This document shows, one piece after another, positions 19,451 to 28,598 of a stretch of DNA of 64,000 nt (its first letter is position 1; every line of letters begins with the position of its first letter). Source of the stretch: Acidobacteriota bacterium (GTDB taxonomy: Bacteria > Acidobacteriota > Terriglobia > Terriglobales > SCQP01); contig JAJYIU010000008.1 of NCBI GenBank assembly GCA_021789895.1, positions 62,001 to 126,000 on the forward strand, in the 5' to 3' direction. The notes under the pieces are model-generated. The model was not told the DNA's origin. It saw only the letters and a list, made by a program, of their open reading frames with translations, and did no database searches. Both the position numbers and the translations under genes were made by a program.

Positions 19451-20731
19451 ATGCCGGCGTTCATCCATCCCCGCTTCGCTCTCGCCACGATGCTGCTATG
19501 GCTGCTGGCGGGAACCGCGCCCGCGCGCGCTCAGGTCCGGCCCCGGGCCGCAGCCGGGCCCTATGCCGCGATCGCCACACGCGGCACGCATTTTGACGGC
19601 GTCGGGCGGAATGCCGCCTACAATCTGCGCGGGCAAAGGCCCTGCATCGCGCTGTGGCTGCCCATGCGCGGGCCGGATCAAGCCGCCAGCCTGGCCATTT
19701 TAGCCGCCGCCCGGCTGGCGATCGCCGACGCCGGACGGGCTCGCGGCGCAGGCGCCCGGATTCCGGTGCTGGCGATTGCCGACGCCGGCGGGCCGGCCTG
19801 GGGGCGCGCCGACGACCGCCTGCTGCAGCTCGTCTTCGCGCGCCATGCCGTCGCCCTGCTCACCAATACCAACGGCAATCTCGCTCATCTCGGCCTGCAA
19901 GTGAGCAACAAGATCGGCCTGCCGGTGCTGACCTTAGCCGGCGATCCGGCCACTACCGCGATCAACATGCCCTGGATCTTCCGGCTCGCGCCCAGCGACC
20001 GGATGCAGGCGCGCATGCTGGCGCGCGTCCTCTACCGCCGGCGCGGCCTGCGCCGGGTGCTGCTGGCGGCGGAAGACGATCAGGACGGCCGCGCCGGGCT
20101 ACGCGCTTTCCAAGCCGCGGCCCGCCGGCTGGGCGCGGCGGCGGCGGTCTTCCGTTTCCATCCGCTGCAAGCCGCCGCCGCCCGATCGGCACTCGTCCGC
20201 GCGCTGCGCGCCCGCCGGGCGCAGGCGGCCGTGCTGTGGGCGCAGCCGGCGGAAGCCGGCCACTTGCTGCGCGCGATACTCCAGGCCGGCTTGCGGCTGC
20301 CGGTATTTCTGCCGCAGATGGCGGCGCAGCCGGAGGCCGGGCTGAATTTTTCGCCGCCCGCGGGCGAACCCGCTCCGGAAATTTACACCCTGGCCGGCGC
20401 GGCCCGCCACTCCGCCCGCGATCGTTTCGCGCGGCGTTTTCGCCAGGCGTGCGGCTTCGCTCCCAACCCCGTCGCCCTGGAAGCTTACGACGCGGTGCGG
20501 CTGCTGGCGGACTCGATCCGCCAGGCCGGAGCGAACCGGGCGCGGGTGCGCGACCGCCTCGCCGCAACCCGAAATTATGCCGGCGTTTCCGGCGCCGTCA
20601 ACTTCGACAATCGCGGCGACAACATCAGCGCCGTACACCTGGTGCGGGTCGGGCTCTCCGCCGCGCGCGCACCGCAAAACGCGCCAACGAGTTTCCGTTT
20701 ACCCGGGAAAGGCAGGCAGCTATGCCGTTAA
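19451..20731 (+). CDS. Second type I periplasmic binding protein (Peripla_BP_6-like)
   Basis: Signal peptide; LPMRGPDQAASLAILAAARLAIADAGRARGAGARIPVL; VALEAYDAVRLLADSIRQAGANRARVRDRLAATRNYAGVSGAVNFDNRGDN. Confidence 0.75.
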   Translation: MPAFIHPRFALATMLLWLLAGTAPARAQVRPRAAAGPYAAIATRGTHFDGVGRNAAYNLRGQRPCIALWLPMRGPDQAASLAILAAARLAIADAGRARGAGARIPVLAIADAGGPAWGRADDRLLQLVFARHAVALLTNTNGNLAHLGLQVSNKIGLPVLTLAGDPATTAINMPWIFRLAPSDRMQARMLARVLYRRRGLRRVLLAAEDDQDGRAGLRAFQAAARRLGAAAAVFRFHPLQAAAARSALVRALRARRAQAAVLWAQPAEAGHLLRAILQAGLRLPVFLPQMAAQPEAGLNFSPPAGEPAPEIYTLAGAARHSARDRFARRFRQACGFAPNPVALEAYDAVRLLADSIRQAGANRARVRDRLAATRNYAGVSGAVNFDNRGDNISAVHLVRVGLSAARAPQNAPTSFRLPGKGRQLCR

Positions 20732-22413
20732 ATTCTGAAATCTACGATGCCATCATCGTCGGCTCCGGCGCCGGCGGCGGCATGGCCGCCTACGCGCTCA
20801 CCCAAGCCGGCGCCCGCTGCCTGATGCTCGAAGCCGGCGGCGCCTACGACGCCGCCCGCGATTCCAAGTGGCTGGAATGGCAATACGACGCGCCCTACCA
20901 CGGCGGCGGCTGCGAAAACAAATTCGATTATTTCCTCGCCGCCGTCGGCGGCTGGCAGGTGCCGGGCGAGCCCTATCTCACCGCGCGGGGAGAAAATTTC
21001 CTGTGGTTCCGCTCGCGCATGCTGGGCGGGCGCACCAATTCCTGGGGACGGATTTCGCTGCGCAACGGCCCCTACGATTTCCAGCCCCGCAGCCGCGACG
21101 GCCAAGGCTTCGACTGGCCGATCCGCTATGAAGAGCTGGCGCCGTACTATGCCAAAACCGAAAATCTGATCGGGGTGTTCGGCTCGAAAGCCGGGATCGA
21201 AAACCTGCCCGACGGCGATTATCTGCCGCCGCCGGCGCCGCGCTGCTATGAGCGGCTGGTCGCGAACGCCTGCGGCAAGCTGCACATCCCCTGCATCCCC
21301 TCGCGCCTGGCCATCCTCACCCGCGCGCACCGCGGCCGTCCCGCCTGCCATTATGTAGCGCAATGCGGGCGCTGCTGCCGCCTGGGCTCGAATTTTTCCT
21401 CGCCGGTGGTGCTGCTGGAGCCGGCGCGCGCCACCGGCAAGCTGGAAATCCGTCTCAATGCGATGGCGCGGGAAGTGCTTACCCGGCCGGACGGCCGCGC
21501 CGCCGGCGTCGCCTACATTGACAAAACGACCCGCCAGGAAGTGCAGGCGCGCGCGCGGGTGGTGGTGCTGGCGGCCAGCTCGTGCGAAACCGCCCGCCTG
21601 CTGCTCAACTCGCGCAGCTCGCGCTCACCCGACGGGCTGGCCAACCGCAGCGGGCTGGTGGGACGCTACCTGATGGATACGGTGATGAGCGACGTCACCG
21701 GCTATTTCCCCGCGCTCGCCGGCCTGCCGCCGCACAACGAAGACGGCGTCGGCGGCATGCACATGTACATGCCCTGGTGGAACTACGGCCGCGAGCGCCA
21801 AAACCTGCCCTTTTCGCGCGGCTACCACATCGAGTTTTACGGCGGCCGCTCCGGCATGCCCATGCCCGGCGTGCTGAGCGGCACGGAACGACTCACCGGC
21901 GGCGGCTATGGCGCGAGCTTGAAGCAAGCCTGCCGCAGCCTCTTCGGCAGCTTCGTGCACTTTGCCGGGCGCGGCGAAATGATTCCCAACGCGAACAGCT
22001 ATTGCGAGCTCGACCCCGCCACGCTCGACCAGTGGGGCATACCGGTGCTGCGCTTCCATTTCCAATGGGGCGAGGAAGAGCTGCAGATGGCGCGCCACAT
22101 GCAAACCACCTTCCGCGAAATTGTCGCCGCCGGAGGCGGGCAGGTGGTGGCCTCGGCCGGTGCGGACGAGCAGTGGGGGATTTCGACCGGCGGGCAGGGG
22201 ATCCACGAAGTCGGCGGCGCGCGCATGGGCGGCGATCCCAAGCAGTCGGTGCTCAATTCGCATTGCCAGGCCTGGGACTGCAAAAACCTGTTCATCGCCG
22301 ACGGGGCGCCGTTCGTCAGCCTGGCGGACAAGAACCCAACTCTGACCATCATGGCGCTGGCCTGGCGGACCTCGGATTACATCGCCGAGCAAATGCGCCA
22401 GGGCAGCCTCTGA
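20722..22413 (+). CDS. GMC-family FAD-dependent oxidoreductase (gluconate/glucose dehydrogenase large-subunit type) with Cys-rich segment
   Basis: YDAIIVGSGAGGGMAAYALTQAGARCLMLEAGG; ACHYVAQCGRCCRLGSNF; C-terminal NLFIADGAPFVSLADKNPTLTIMALAWRTSDYI. Confidence 0.92.
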   Translation: MPLNSEIYDAIIVGSGAGGGMAAYALTQAGARCLMLEAGGAYDAARDSKWLEWQYDAPYHGGGCENKFDYFLAAVGGWQVPGEPYLTARGENFLWFRSRMLGGRTNSWGRISLRNGPYDFQPRSRDGQGFDWPIRYEELAPYYAKTENLIGVFGSKAGIENLPDGDYLPPPAPRCYERLVANACGKLHIPCIPSRLAILTRAHRGRPACHYVAQCGRCCRLGSNFSSPVVLLEPARATGKLEIRLNAMAREVLTRPDGRAAGVAYIDKTTRQEVQARARVVVLAASSCETARLLLNSRSSRSPDGLANRSGLVGRYLMDTVMSDVTGYFPALAGLPPHNEDGVGGMHMYMPWWNYGRERQNLPFSRGYHIEFYGGRSGMPMPGVLSGTERLTGGGYGASLKQACRSLFGSFVHFAGRGEMIPNANSYCELDPATLDQWGIPVLRFHFQWGEEELQMARHMQTTFREIVAAGGGQVVASAGADEQWGISTGGQGIHEVGGARMGGDPKQSVLNSHCQAWDCKNLFIADGAPFVSLADKNPTLTIMALAWRTSDYIAEQMRQGSL

Positions 22414-22437
22414 GCCGCATACCCGGGGAGGGAACCC

Positions 22438-23049
22438 ATGAAGAAGCCAACTCCGTCGGACCGCCTGCGCTGGCAACGGCGCGACCTGCTGCGAATCGCC
22501 GCCGGCCTGCCCGCGGCCGCGCTGGCCGGCGCACCGCGCGCGGCCGCCGCGCCGGCGCCGGTTTCAGCGCCTCCCGGCAGCCCGGCCCCAGCCCATCCGC
22601 GCGTGCTGAACCCGCACGAATGGCGGACGCTACGCCTGTTAGCCGACTGGATCCTGCCCGCCGACGCGATCTCGGGCAGCGCCGGCGAGGCCGCCGTGCC
22701 CGAATTCATTGACGATTGGCTCAGACTGAAACGCGGCCTGCTGCCCGATCAAATCCGCGGCGGCCTGGTCTGGCTCGACCTGCAATGCCGGCGCGCCTAT
22801 GGCCGCCGCTTCGCCGGCTGCTCGCGCGCGCAGCAGCAGCGCATGCTCGACCGCATTGCCTACCCTGCCAAGGCTGCGCCCGGCGACGCTCCCGGCGTGG
22901 AGTTCTTCAACCGGCTGCGCGACCTGGTGGTGAGCGGGTTCTATACCAGCCGCATGGGGGTGCGCGATCTGCCCTACCTCGGCAATGAGCCGCAAAGCGC
23001 CTGGAACGGCTGCCCGCCGGCGGTGGTCGCCCGTCTCAAGCTGGATTAA
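22438..23049 (+). CDS. Gluconate 2-dehydrogenase subunit 3-family protein, Tat-type signal
   Basis: WQRRDLLRIAAGLPAAALAG; LNPHEWRTLRLLADWILPADAISGSAGEAAVPEFIDDWL; C-term FYTSRMGVRDLPYLGNEP. Confidence 0.85.
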   Translation: MKKPTPSDRLRWQRRDLLRIAAGLPAAALAGAPRAAAAPAPVSAPPGSPAPAHPRVLNPHEWRTLRLLADWILPADAISGSAGEAAVPEFIDDWLRLKRGLLPDQIRGGLVWLDLQCRRAYGRRFAGCSRAQQQRMLDRIAYPAKAAPGDAPGVEFFNRLRDLVVSGFYTSRMGVRDLPYLGNEPQSAWNGCPPAVVARLKLD

Positions 23050-23122
23050 TATGCGGCCGGCTCACAATCGAATTGCGAGCCCTGGCCGCCGGCTGATGGC
23101 GAAGGGTTGATTACTTCCGGTT

Positions 23123-23398
23123 TCAGCCCCAGCGATAGCGGCGCGTGGCGCAGCGGCGGCAGGAATACGGGCGCAGCAGCAGCAGCGCCATGACGAAATC
23201 GAAATTTTGCGAGCGGTGGCGGCGGTCCAGATCGCTGCCGCAGCGCCAACAGCGTTTCTCGCGTTTTTCCAAGACCCGGCGGCCGCAGCCGCGGCATTTC
23301 CAGACGGAAGGGATGCGGCGGAGCTTTTCGCCGAAATAGCGCTTGGCCCGGAAGATGTCTTGGGAATTACAAAATGGACAGGTCGTCAGCATGGCCAA
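23123..23398 (-). CDS. Small multi-CxxC zinc-ribbon-like protein
   Basis: 91 aa with four CxxC: CPFC, CRGC, CWRC, CRRC. Confidence 0.65.
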   Translation of the reverse strand: MAMLTTCPFCNSQDIFRAKRYFGEKLRRIPSVWKCRGCGRRVLEKREKRCWRCGSDLDRRHRSQNFDFVMALLLLRPYSCRRCATRRYRWG

Positions 23399-23518
23399 GC
23401 GGTTCGCGGGCGGCGATCAATAGGCGCCCCCGCGCCGAACTCGCGGCATCTGCGAACATGGCCGCGTTCCAGCCCGCTATCTTGCCATCAAACGCAGGGC
23501 CTCGCAACTATTTGTAAT

Positions 23519-25708
23519 TTAGCGCACCGTCTGCAAGCGGATAGCGGCGCGCTGCAGCGCCTCGTAGAGGTAGCGCAACTGCACCGAAGCGCCCAGCCAG
23601 TTTTTCTGCTCGAGCATCTGGCTGACGCCGGGCAGGCGGGCGGTGGCGTAGCCGCGCGTAATTTCGGGCGCGTAGATCAGGTTGCGATAAAAAGGCCGGC
23701 CGGGCAGGCCGCGTTCCCGCTGCAGGGTCTGCTCGAAATCGGCCAGGGCGGTGTTGAAGCGTGCCAGGCGTTTCGGATGCTGCCCGGCGTTGGCGAGCGC
23801 CGCCTGGGCGCGGCGGCTGAAATCCCGGGCGGCGGTTTCGAGCCGCGTCGCCGCGGCTTCGGTTTGCGCCCAGTTCAATTGCGCGCCGGGCCCGGGCGGC
23901 TGCTTCTGATGCATCTGGATGAGGTTGCGGCCGATGGCGGTGGCGTAGGCATTCACATCCAGCGGCAGCAGGTTGGCGCCGGCCAGGCGCATGGCCAGCA
24001 GCCCCATCACGCGCGTGCAGGCGACGGCATAGTCGAAGTGCGGGTCTTCCTGGGTGCGGAAATAGTGGAAATCGTCATAGAGCGAGTGATAGACGCCATA
24101 GGGGCCGGCGAAGCTGATGTCGGCGGAAGCCAGGCCGGCGTAATCGAGAAACGGCTCGAAATCGCTGCCGCCGCCCAGGACGCCGATTGGCGGCGGCCCG
24201 GCGGGTGCAGACGCGCCGGCGGGCGCGCCCGCGGCGCGCTGGCATTGCCAGAGATCGTACACCGTCTGCGGCTGGCAGCCCGGCGGCGGCATGACCGAGC
24301 CGGTGGGGGTGACCGGCGGCGCTGGCACGGCGCGCGCCACCGCGTAGATCAGGCGGCGCATCGAGGGCACCGCGCCAGGGGAAAAATACGGGCCGAAGTC
24401 GCCTTCATCCATGTTGATGTAGGCGACCGCCGATTTGTGCAGCTCGGCCAAGTGGCGCTCGGCATAATCGGTCGAGCCGATCAGGGCATATTCTTCGGCG
24501 TCCCAGGAGCAGAGGCGCAGGGTGCGCCGCGGCTGCCAGCCGAGCGCATGCAGTTTGCCGAGGGCGCGGGCCAGCTCGAGCAGCACCATCGTGCCGCTAT
24601 TCGGATCCACCGCGCCGAAGGTCCAGGCATCGCGGTGATTGCCCACCAGCACCAGCTCCGGCTGGCGGCCGTCGAGCTGGCCGATCACGTCCCAGATGGT
24701 GCGATAGCTGAAATCCATGCGCAGGCGCATATGCACCTGCACCTGGGGGCTGCCGCCGAGGTGATAGGTGAAGGGCAGGCCGCCCTGCCAGGCGCGTGGG
24801 GCGGGCCGCCCGGCGAGCGCAGCCAGAATCGGCTCGGCGGCGGAGTAAGACAGCGGCGCGGTGGGTACGGTAGGCAGCGCCGCTTTCCAGGCCGCCGCTT
24901 CTCCGGCGGGCAGCGGCTCGCCCGGCTTCAACGGCGCGCCGGGATAGTTGTTGTTCAGAATCGAGCCGCGCTGGATGCCGGTGGGCGGGCGATAGGAGCC
25001 CGCCGGATAGGCATTGCCGGCGTGAAAGCCGTCGTCGTTGGGGTCGGAATAGATGAGGCAGCCGGCAGCGCCATGCAGGGCGGCCAGCTCCGATTTGATG
25101 CCGCGGTAGGAGCGTCCGTAGCGGACCAGCACGATTTTGCCGCGCACCGAAATGCCATCGCGCTTCAACTCGGCGTAGTCGTCTTCCAGCCCATAGTTGG
25201 CATACACCACCGGGGCGGTGACGTCGCCCGAAGGGGAATAGGCGTTGAAGCCGACGAAGGCGTTTTTCATCGCCGAAAAGCGGTCGCCGGGGATGGGAGC
25301 TTCGTAGTTGGCGAGCGGCTGGGGATGGGGCTGCACCAGCTCGATGCGCACTTCCAGGGGCTGCGGCAGCAGCGCCGAATAGCGCACGATGCGCGTGCTC
25401 AAACCGGCGCGGCGGAACACCGAAGCGACATAGAGCGCGGTGGCGTGGTCAGCGGCGGTGCCGGCGCCGTGCGGCTGGGCGGTGAGCCGTTCGAGGCTGG
25501 CGCGCAGCGAGGCAGCCTGGGGCAGCGCCTGCATCTGCCGCTCCCATTGCAGTTCGCGCGCCGCGGCCGCGGGCAGGAAGCCGTACATGGCCGGCGGCGG
25601 CGCCGCGGTCGGGGCCTGCGCCATCAGCAGGCCGGCCAGCACCCCGGCCGGCAGCAGCAGGCGGAGCGGCCGGCGCCCGCGCGGAACGATGGAAGCGGTC
25701 TGGTGCAT
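23519..25708 (-). CDS. M28 family peptidase with PA and transferrin-receptor-like dimerisation domains (glutamate carboxypeptidase II-like)
   Basis: LVLVGNHRDAWTFGAVDPNSGTMVLLELARAL, LCSWDAEEYALIGSTDYAE, GGGSDFEPFLDYAG, GVYHSLYDDFHY. Start placed at internal MHQTASIV (signal peptide). Confidence 0.92.
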   Translation of the reverse strand: MHQTASIVPRGRRPLRLLLPAGVLAGLLMAQAPTAAPPPAMYGFLPAAAARELQWERQMQALPQAASLRASLERLTAQPHGAGTAADHATALYVASVFRRAGLSTRIVRYSALLPQPLEVRIELVQPHPQPLANYEAPIPGDRFSAMKNAFVGFNAYSPSGDVTAPVVYANYGLEDDYAELKRDGISVRGKIVLVRYGRSYRGIKSELAALHGAAGCLIYSDPNDDGFHAGNAYPAGSYRPPTGIQRGSILNNNYPGAPLKPGEPLPAGEAAAWKAALPTVPTAPLSYSAAEPILAALAGRPAPRAWQGGLPFTYHLGGSPQVQVHMRLRMDFSYRTIWDVIGQLDGRQPELVLVGNHRDAWTFGAVDPNSGTMVLLELARALGKLHALGWQPRRTLRLCSWDAEEYALIGSTDYAERHLAELHKSAVAYINMDEGDFGPYFSPGAVPSMRRLIYAVARAVPAPPVTPTGSVMPPPGCQPQTVYDLWQCQRAAGAPAGASAPAGPPPIGVLGGGSDFEPFLDYAGLASADISFAGPYGVYHSLYDDFHYFRTQEDPHFDYAVACTRVMGLLAMRLAGANLLPLDVNAYATAIGRNLIQMHQKQPPGPGAQLNWAQTEAAATRLETAARDFSRRAQAALANAGQHPKRLARFNTALADFEQTLQRERGLPGRPFYRNLIYAPEITRGYATARLPGVSQMLEQKNWLGASVQLRYLYEALQRAAIRLQTVR

Positions 25709-25755
25709 GGTGGCGATCCTTTCTGGAAAGCGGAGGGCGCAGGCGGCGCGCCGGG

Positions 25756-26727
25756 TCAGTGTTCGGGATAGTAATTGCGCACCCAGCGATGGGGACGCAA
25801 TTGCGCCAGGGTAGCTGGCGTCAGCGCCCCCGCCGCGACCGCTTCGGCATTGGCGCGGGCGTGGGCGGGCGTTCGGATGCCGGGAATGACGGTGGAGACT
25901 TCCGGCGGCGAGATGCAAAACCGCAGCGCCAGCGCCGGCAGCTCTTCGAGCTTGATTCCCAAATCGGCGCAGATGTGCTGCACGCGCTCCCAGACTTCGC
26001 GCTTGCGGCCGCCGGCGAAGTAGAGATTGCGCCAGTCGCCCTCGGGGAATTGCGTTTCCGGGCGAATATGGCCGGTCAGGCTGCCCTCGTCGAAGGGCAC
26101 GCGCGCGATCACGCCGACACACTGGCGCCGGCAGGCGGGAAACAGCTCGTCTTCGGGCGACTGATCGAAGATGTTGTAGATCACCTGCACCACGTCCACC
26201 AGCCCGGTCGAGAGGGCGCGCAGCGAGTTGGACGGCTGATGATCGTTGATCGAGATGCCGATGGCGCGGGCCTTGCCGCCGGCTTTGATCTCTTCCACCG
26301 TGCGCCGCCACTCCGGCTCGTCCGCCCAGCGATCGTTCCAGACGTGGAACTGAAACAGGTCCACCCGCTCGCGGCCCAGGTTGGCGAGCGAGGTGTTGAG
26401 CGAGGCGAGCACGTGCTCGCGGGGAAAGACCTCGGCCAGGGTCGAATCCGGCCGCGCCGGCCAGATCAGGTTTTTGGGCGGCACCTTGGTGGCGAGGAAG
26501 ACTTCAGCGGAGGACCCGAACGCGCGGGCCAGCAGGCGCTCGCTGTGCCCCTCGCCGTAGGCCAGCGCGGTGTCGTAGAAATTGACGCCGGCATCGCGCG
26601 CGGCCTTCAACGCCTCGAGCGAGGTGGCGTCGTCGGCGCCGATCCACATGAACTGCCCGATGCCCCAGGCGCCGAAGCCCAGCTCGCTGATCTCCATGCC
26701 CGTGCGGCCCAGCTTGCGATAACGCAT
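25756..26727 (-). CDS. Aldo/keto reductase
   Basis: MRYRKLGRTGMEISELGFGAWGIGQ, NFYDTALAYGEGHSERLLARAF, VFLATKVPPK. Confidence 0.93.
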   Translation of the reverse strand: MRYRKLGRTGMEISELGFGAWGIGQFMWIGADDATSLEALKAARDAGVNFYDTALAYGEGHSERLLARAFGSSAEVFLATKVPPKNLIWPARPDSTLAEVFPREHVLASLNTSLANLGRERVDLFQFHVWNDRWADEPEWRRTVEEIKAGGKARAIGISINDHQPSNSLRALSTGLVDVVQVIYNIFDQSPEDELFPACRRQCVGVIARVPFDEGSLTGHIRPETQFPEGDWRNLYFAGGRKREVWERVQHICADLGIKLEELPALALRFCISPPEVSTVIPGIRTPAHARANAEAVAAGALTPATLAQLRPHRWVRNYYPEH

Positions 26728-26890
26728 TATGCCTCCTTAGCCGATGATGCAAGGGAATAGGAAATTTTGCCACTCCTGCGCGCGGCGGCGAAACGAATTG
26801 CGGCGGGCGGTGGCCAGCGGAAGCGTTTTAAGGTAATGCCGGCAATATAACGTTGCCTTCCTGCCGCCGATTGGCCAACTATGGTGGCCT

Positions 26891-27304
26891 ATGAAGCTGA
26901 ACTACGCCACCCTGGTCCTGGTGTTGGCCGGCGGGTATCTGTTTCTCCGGTATGCCTGGCCGCTGCCCTGGACACCGTGGCGGATCGCGGGCATGGCGAT
27001 CGCGGCGCCGGCGTTCGTGCTATTCGTGCTGGCGCGCATTCAACTGGGTCAAGCCTTCAGCGTACGGGCGAAGGCGAGCGCGCTGGTGACCACGGGGATT
27101 TACGCGCGCATTCGCAACCCCATTTATGTGTTCGGCGGCTTGTTTATCGCCGGCATCGTCATCTGGGCGCATCGCCCGTGGTGGCTGCTGATATTGGCGG
27201 TTCTGGTTCCATTGCAGTGGCTTCGCCAGCGGAAAGAAGCGCAGGTGCTGGAGGCGAAATTCGGCGACGCCTACCGGGAATACAGGCGCCAGACGTGGTT
27301 TTGA
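26891..27304 (+). CDS. Isoprenylcysteine carboxyl methyltransferase (ICMT)-family integral membrane methyltransferase
   Basis: LVTTGIYARIRNPIYVFGGLFIAGI, EAQVLEAKFGDAYREYRRQTWF. Confidence 0.88.
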   Translation: MKLNYATLVLVLAGGYLFLRYAWPLPWTPWRIAGMAIAAPAFVLFVLARIQLGQAFSVRAKASALVTTGIYARIRNPIYVFGGLFIAGIVIWAHRPWWLLILAVLVPLQWLRQRKEAQVLEAKFGDAYREYRRQTWF

Positions 27305-27341
27305 AAACGCTTAGCGCATCCTGGCAGCCAAAGCTCTGCAG

Positions 27342-28286
27342 TCAATCGCCGGCCGGGCGCAGGCGCGCATATTCCAACGCGGCGGCCTGGAGGGCCGGCT
27401 CGTCGCCGAAGCCGGCGAGCCAGTGAATTTCCGCATCGCGGCGAAACCAGGTGAACTGGCGCTTGGCGTAGTTGCGCTGCTCCTGCTGCGCCTCGGCCAG
27501 CGCGGCGGGCAACTCGGCGCCGCGCAGCAGCAGGTCGCAGGCCTGCTTGTAGCCATGGGCGGCAAAGAGTTTCAGCCCGGCGGGATAGCGCGCCAGCAGC
27601 CGGCGGGTTTCTTCCTGAATGCCGCCGGCGAACATCGCGGCGGCGCGGCGGTTGATGCGTTCGTAGAGCGCAGCGCGCGGCGGCGCCAGGCCGAGCTTGA
27701 GGGCGCGCACCGCCGGCAGCGGCTGGCGCGGATGCTCGCGCCAGGCCGCGGCCAGGCCGCGGCCGGTGAGGCAGCGCACTTCCAGCGCCCGAATCGCCTT
27801 GGGAGCGTCGCGTACCGCAATCCGTCGCGCAGCTTCGGCGTCGAGCCGGACGAGCAGGCGGTGCAGGCGCTCGGGGCTGCGCCGCCGCAGCCGCCGCCGC
27901 AGCTCGGGCGAGGCCGCCGGCAGCGGCGACAGCCCTTCGAGCAGCGCCCGCAGGTAGAACCCGCTGCCGCCCACCAGCACCGGCAGGCGTCCGCGCGCGG
28001 CAATTTCGGCCAGGCGCGGACGGGCGCGGCGGGCGTATTCGCCGGCGGTCATGTCTTCCTCCGGCGCGAATTCGCCGATGAAATGATGCGGCACGCGCGC
28101 CAGCTCCGCCGAGGTGGGCTTGGCCGTGCCCAGGTCGAAGCCGCGAAACATCTGCATGGAATCGAAGTTGACGATTTCGCTGCCCAGCCGCTCGGCCAGA
28201 TATAGCGCCAGCGGGGTTTTGCCGCTGGCGGTGGGGCCGGCGACGACGACCAGATCGAGCGGCGGCGGTTCCGCGGCTTCGGCCAT
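27342..28286 (-). CDS. miaA: tRNA dimethylallyltransferase
   Basis: VVVAGPTASGKTPLALYLAERLGSEIVNFDSMQMFRGFDLGTAKPTSAE; HHFIGE; RNYAKRQFTWFRRD. Confidence 0.95.
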   Translation of the reverse strand: MAEAAEPPPLDLVVVAGPTASGKTPLALYLAERLGSEIVNFDSMQMFRGFDLGTAKPTSAELARVPHHFIGEFAPEEDMTAGEYARRARPRLAEIAARGRLPVLVGGSGFYLRALLEGLSPLPAASPELRRRLRRRSPERLHRLLVRLDAEAARRIAVRDAPKAIRALEVRCLTGRGLAAAWREHPRQPLPAVRALKLGLAPPRAALYERINRRAAAMFAGGIQEETRRLLARYPAGLKLFAAHGYKQACDLLLRGAELPAALAEAQQEQRNYAKRQFTWFRRDAEIHWLAGFGDEPALQAAALEYARLRPAGD

Positions 28287-28598
28287 GGCTTCATCTTAAG
28301 CGAGCGGGGGAGAGCGGAACAAGCCGCTAATCATCCGCTAAGAACAGATAACATTACCCTTTTACTTCCGAGTCGTCTGACACAGTGTCGGTGGGCAAAA
28401 GTTGATTATCGCTAGCTTGCCAAGTATATTTTAGCCTTTCAAGTATTCTACTAATTTTCGTGGAAATCGGCTGAAATAGCCTATATAGAAAGTCCTGCAA
28501 TGGGTCGGGCTGTCCCTTATCATTATCCTCGCCGCCAACAGTAGTCTAGTTGTCAATTACCTCTTCTCACCGCCATATTGTCGCAGAAAAACCCTGCG

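Noticed and set aside
19654-20721. N-terminal extension of the GMC ORF back to 19654
   Set aside because: Arg/Gly/Pro-rich frame-shadow of the second binding-protein gene; true GMC start is MPLNSEIYDAIIVGSG at 20722.
23207-25771. 854-aa plus-strand ORF opposite the M28 peptidase
   Set aside because: Antisense shadow; the minus strand has M28 catalytic motifs.
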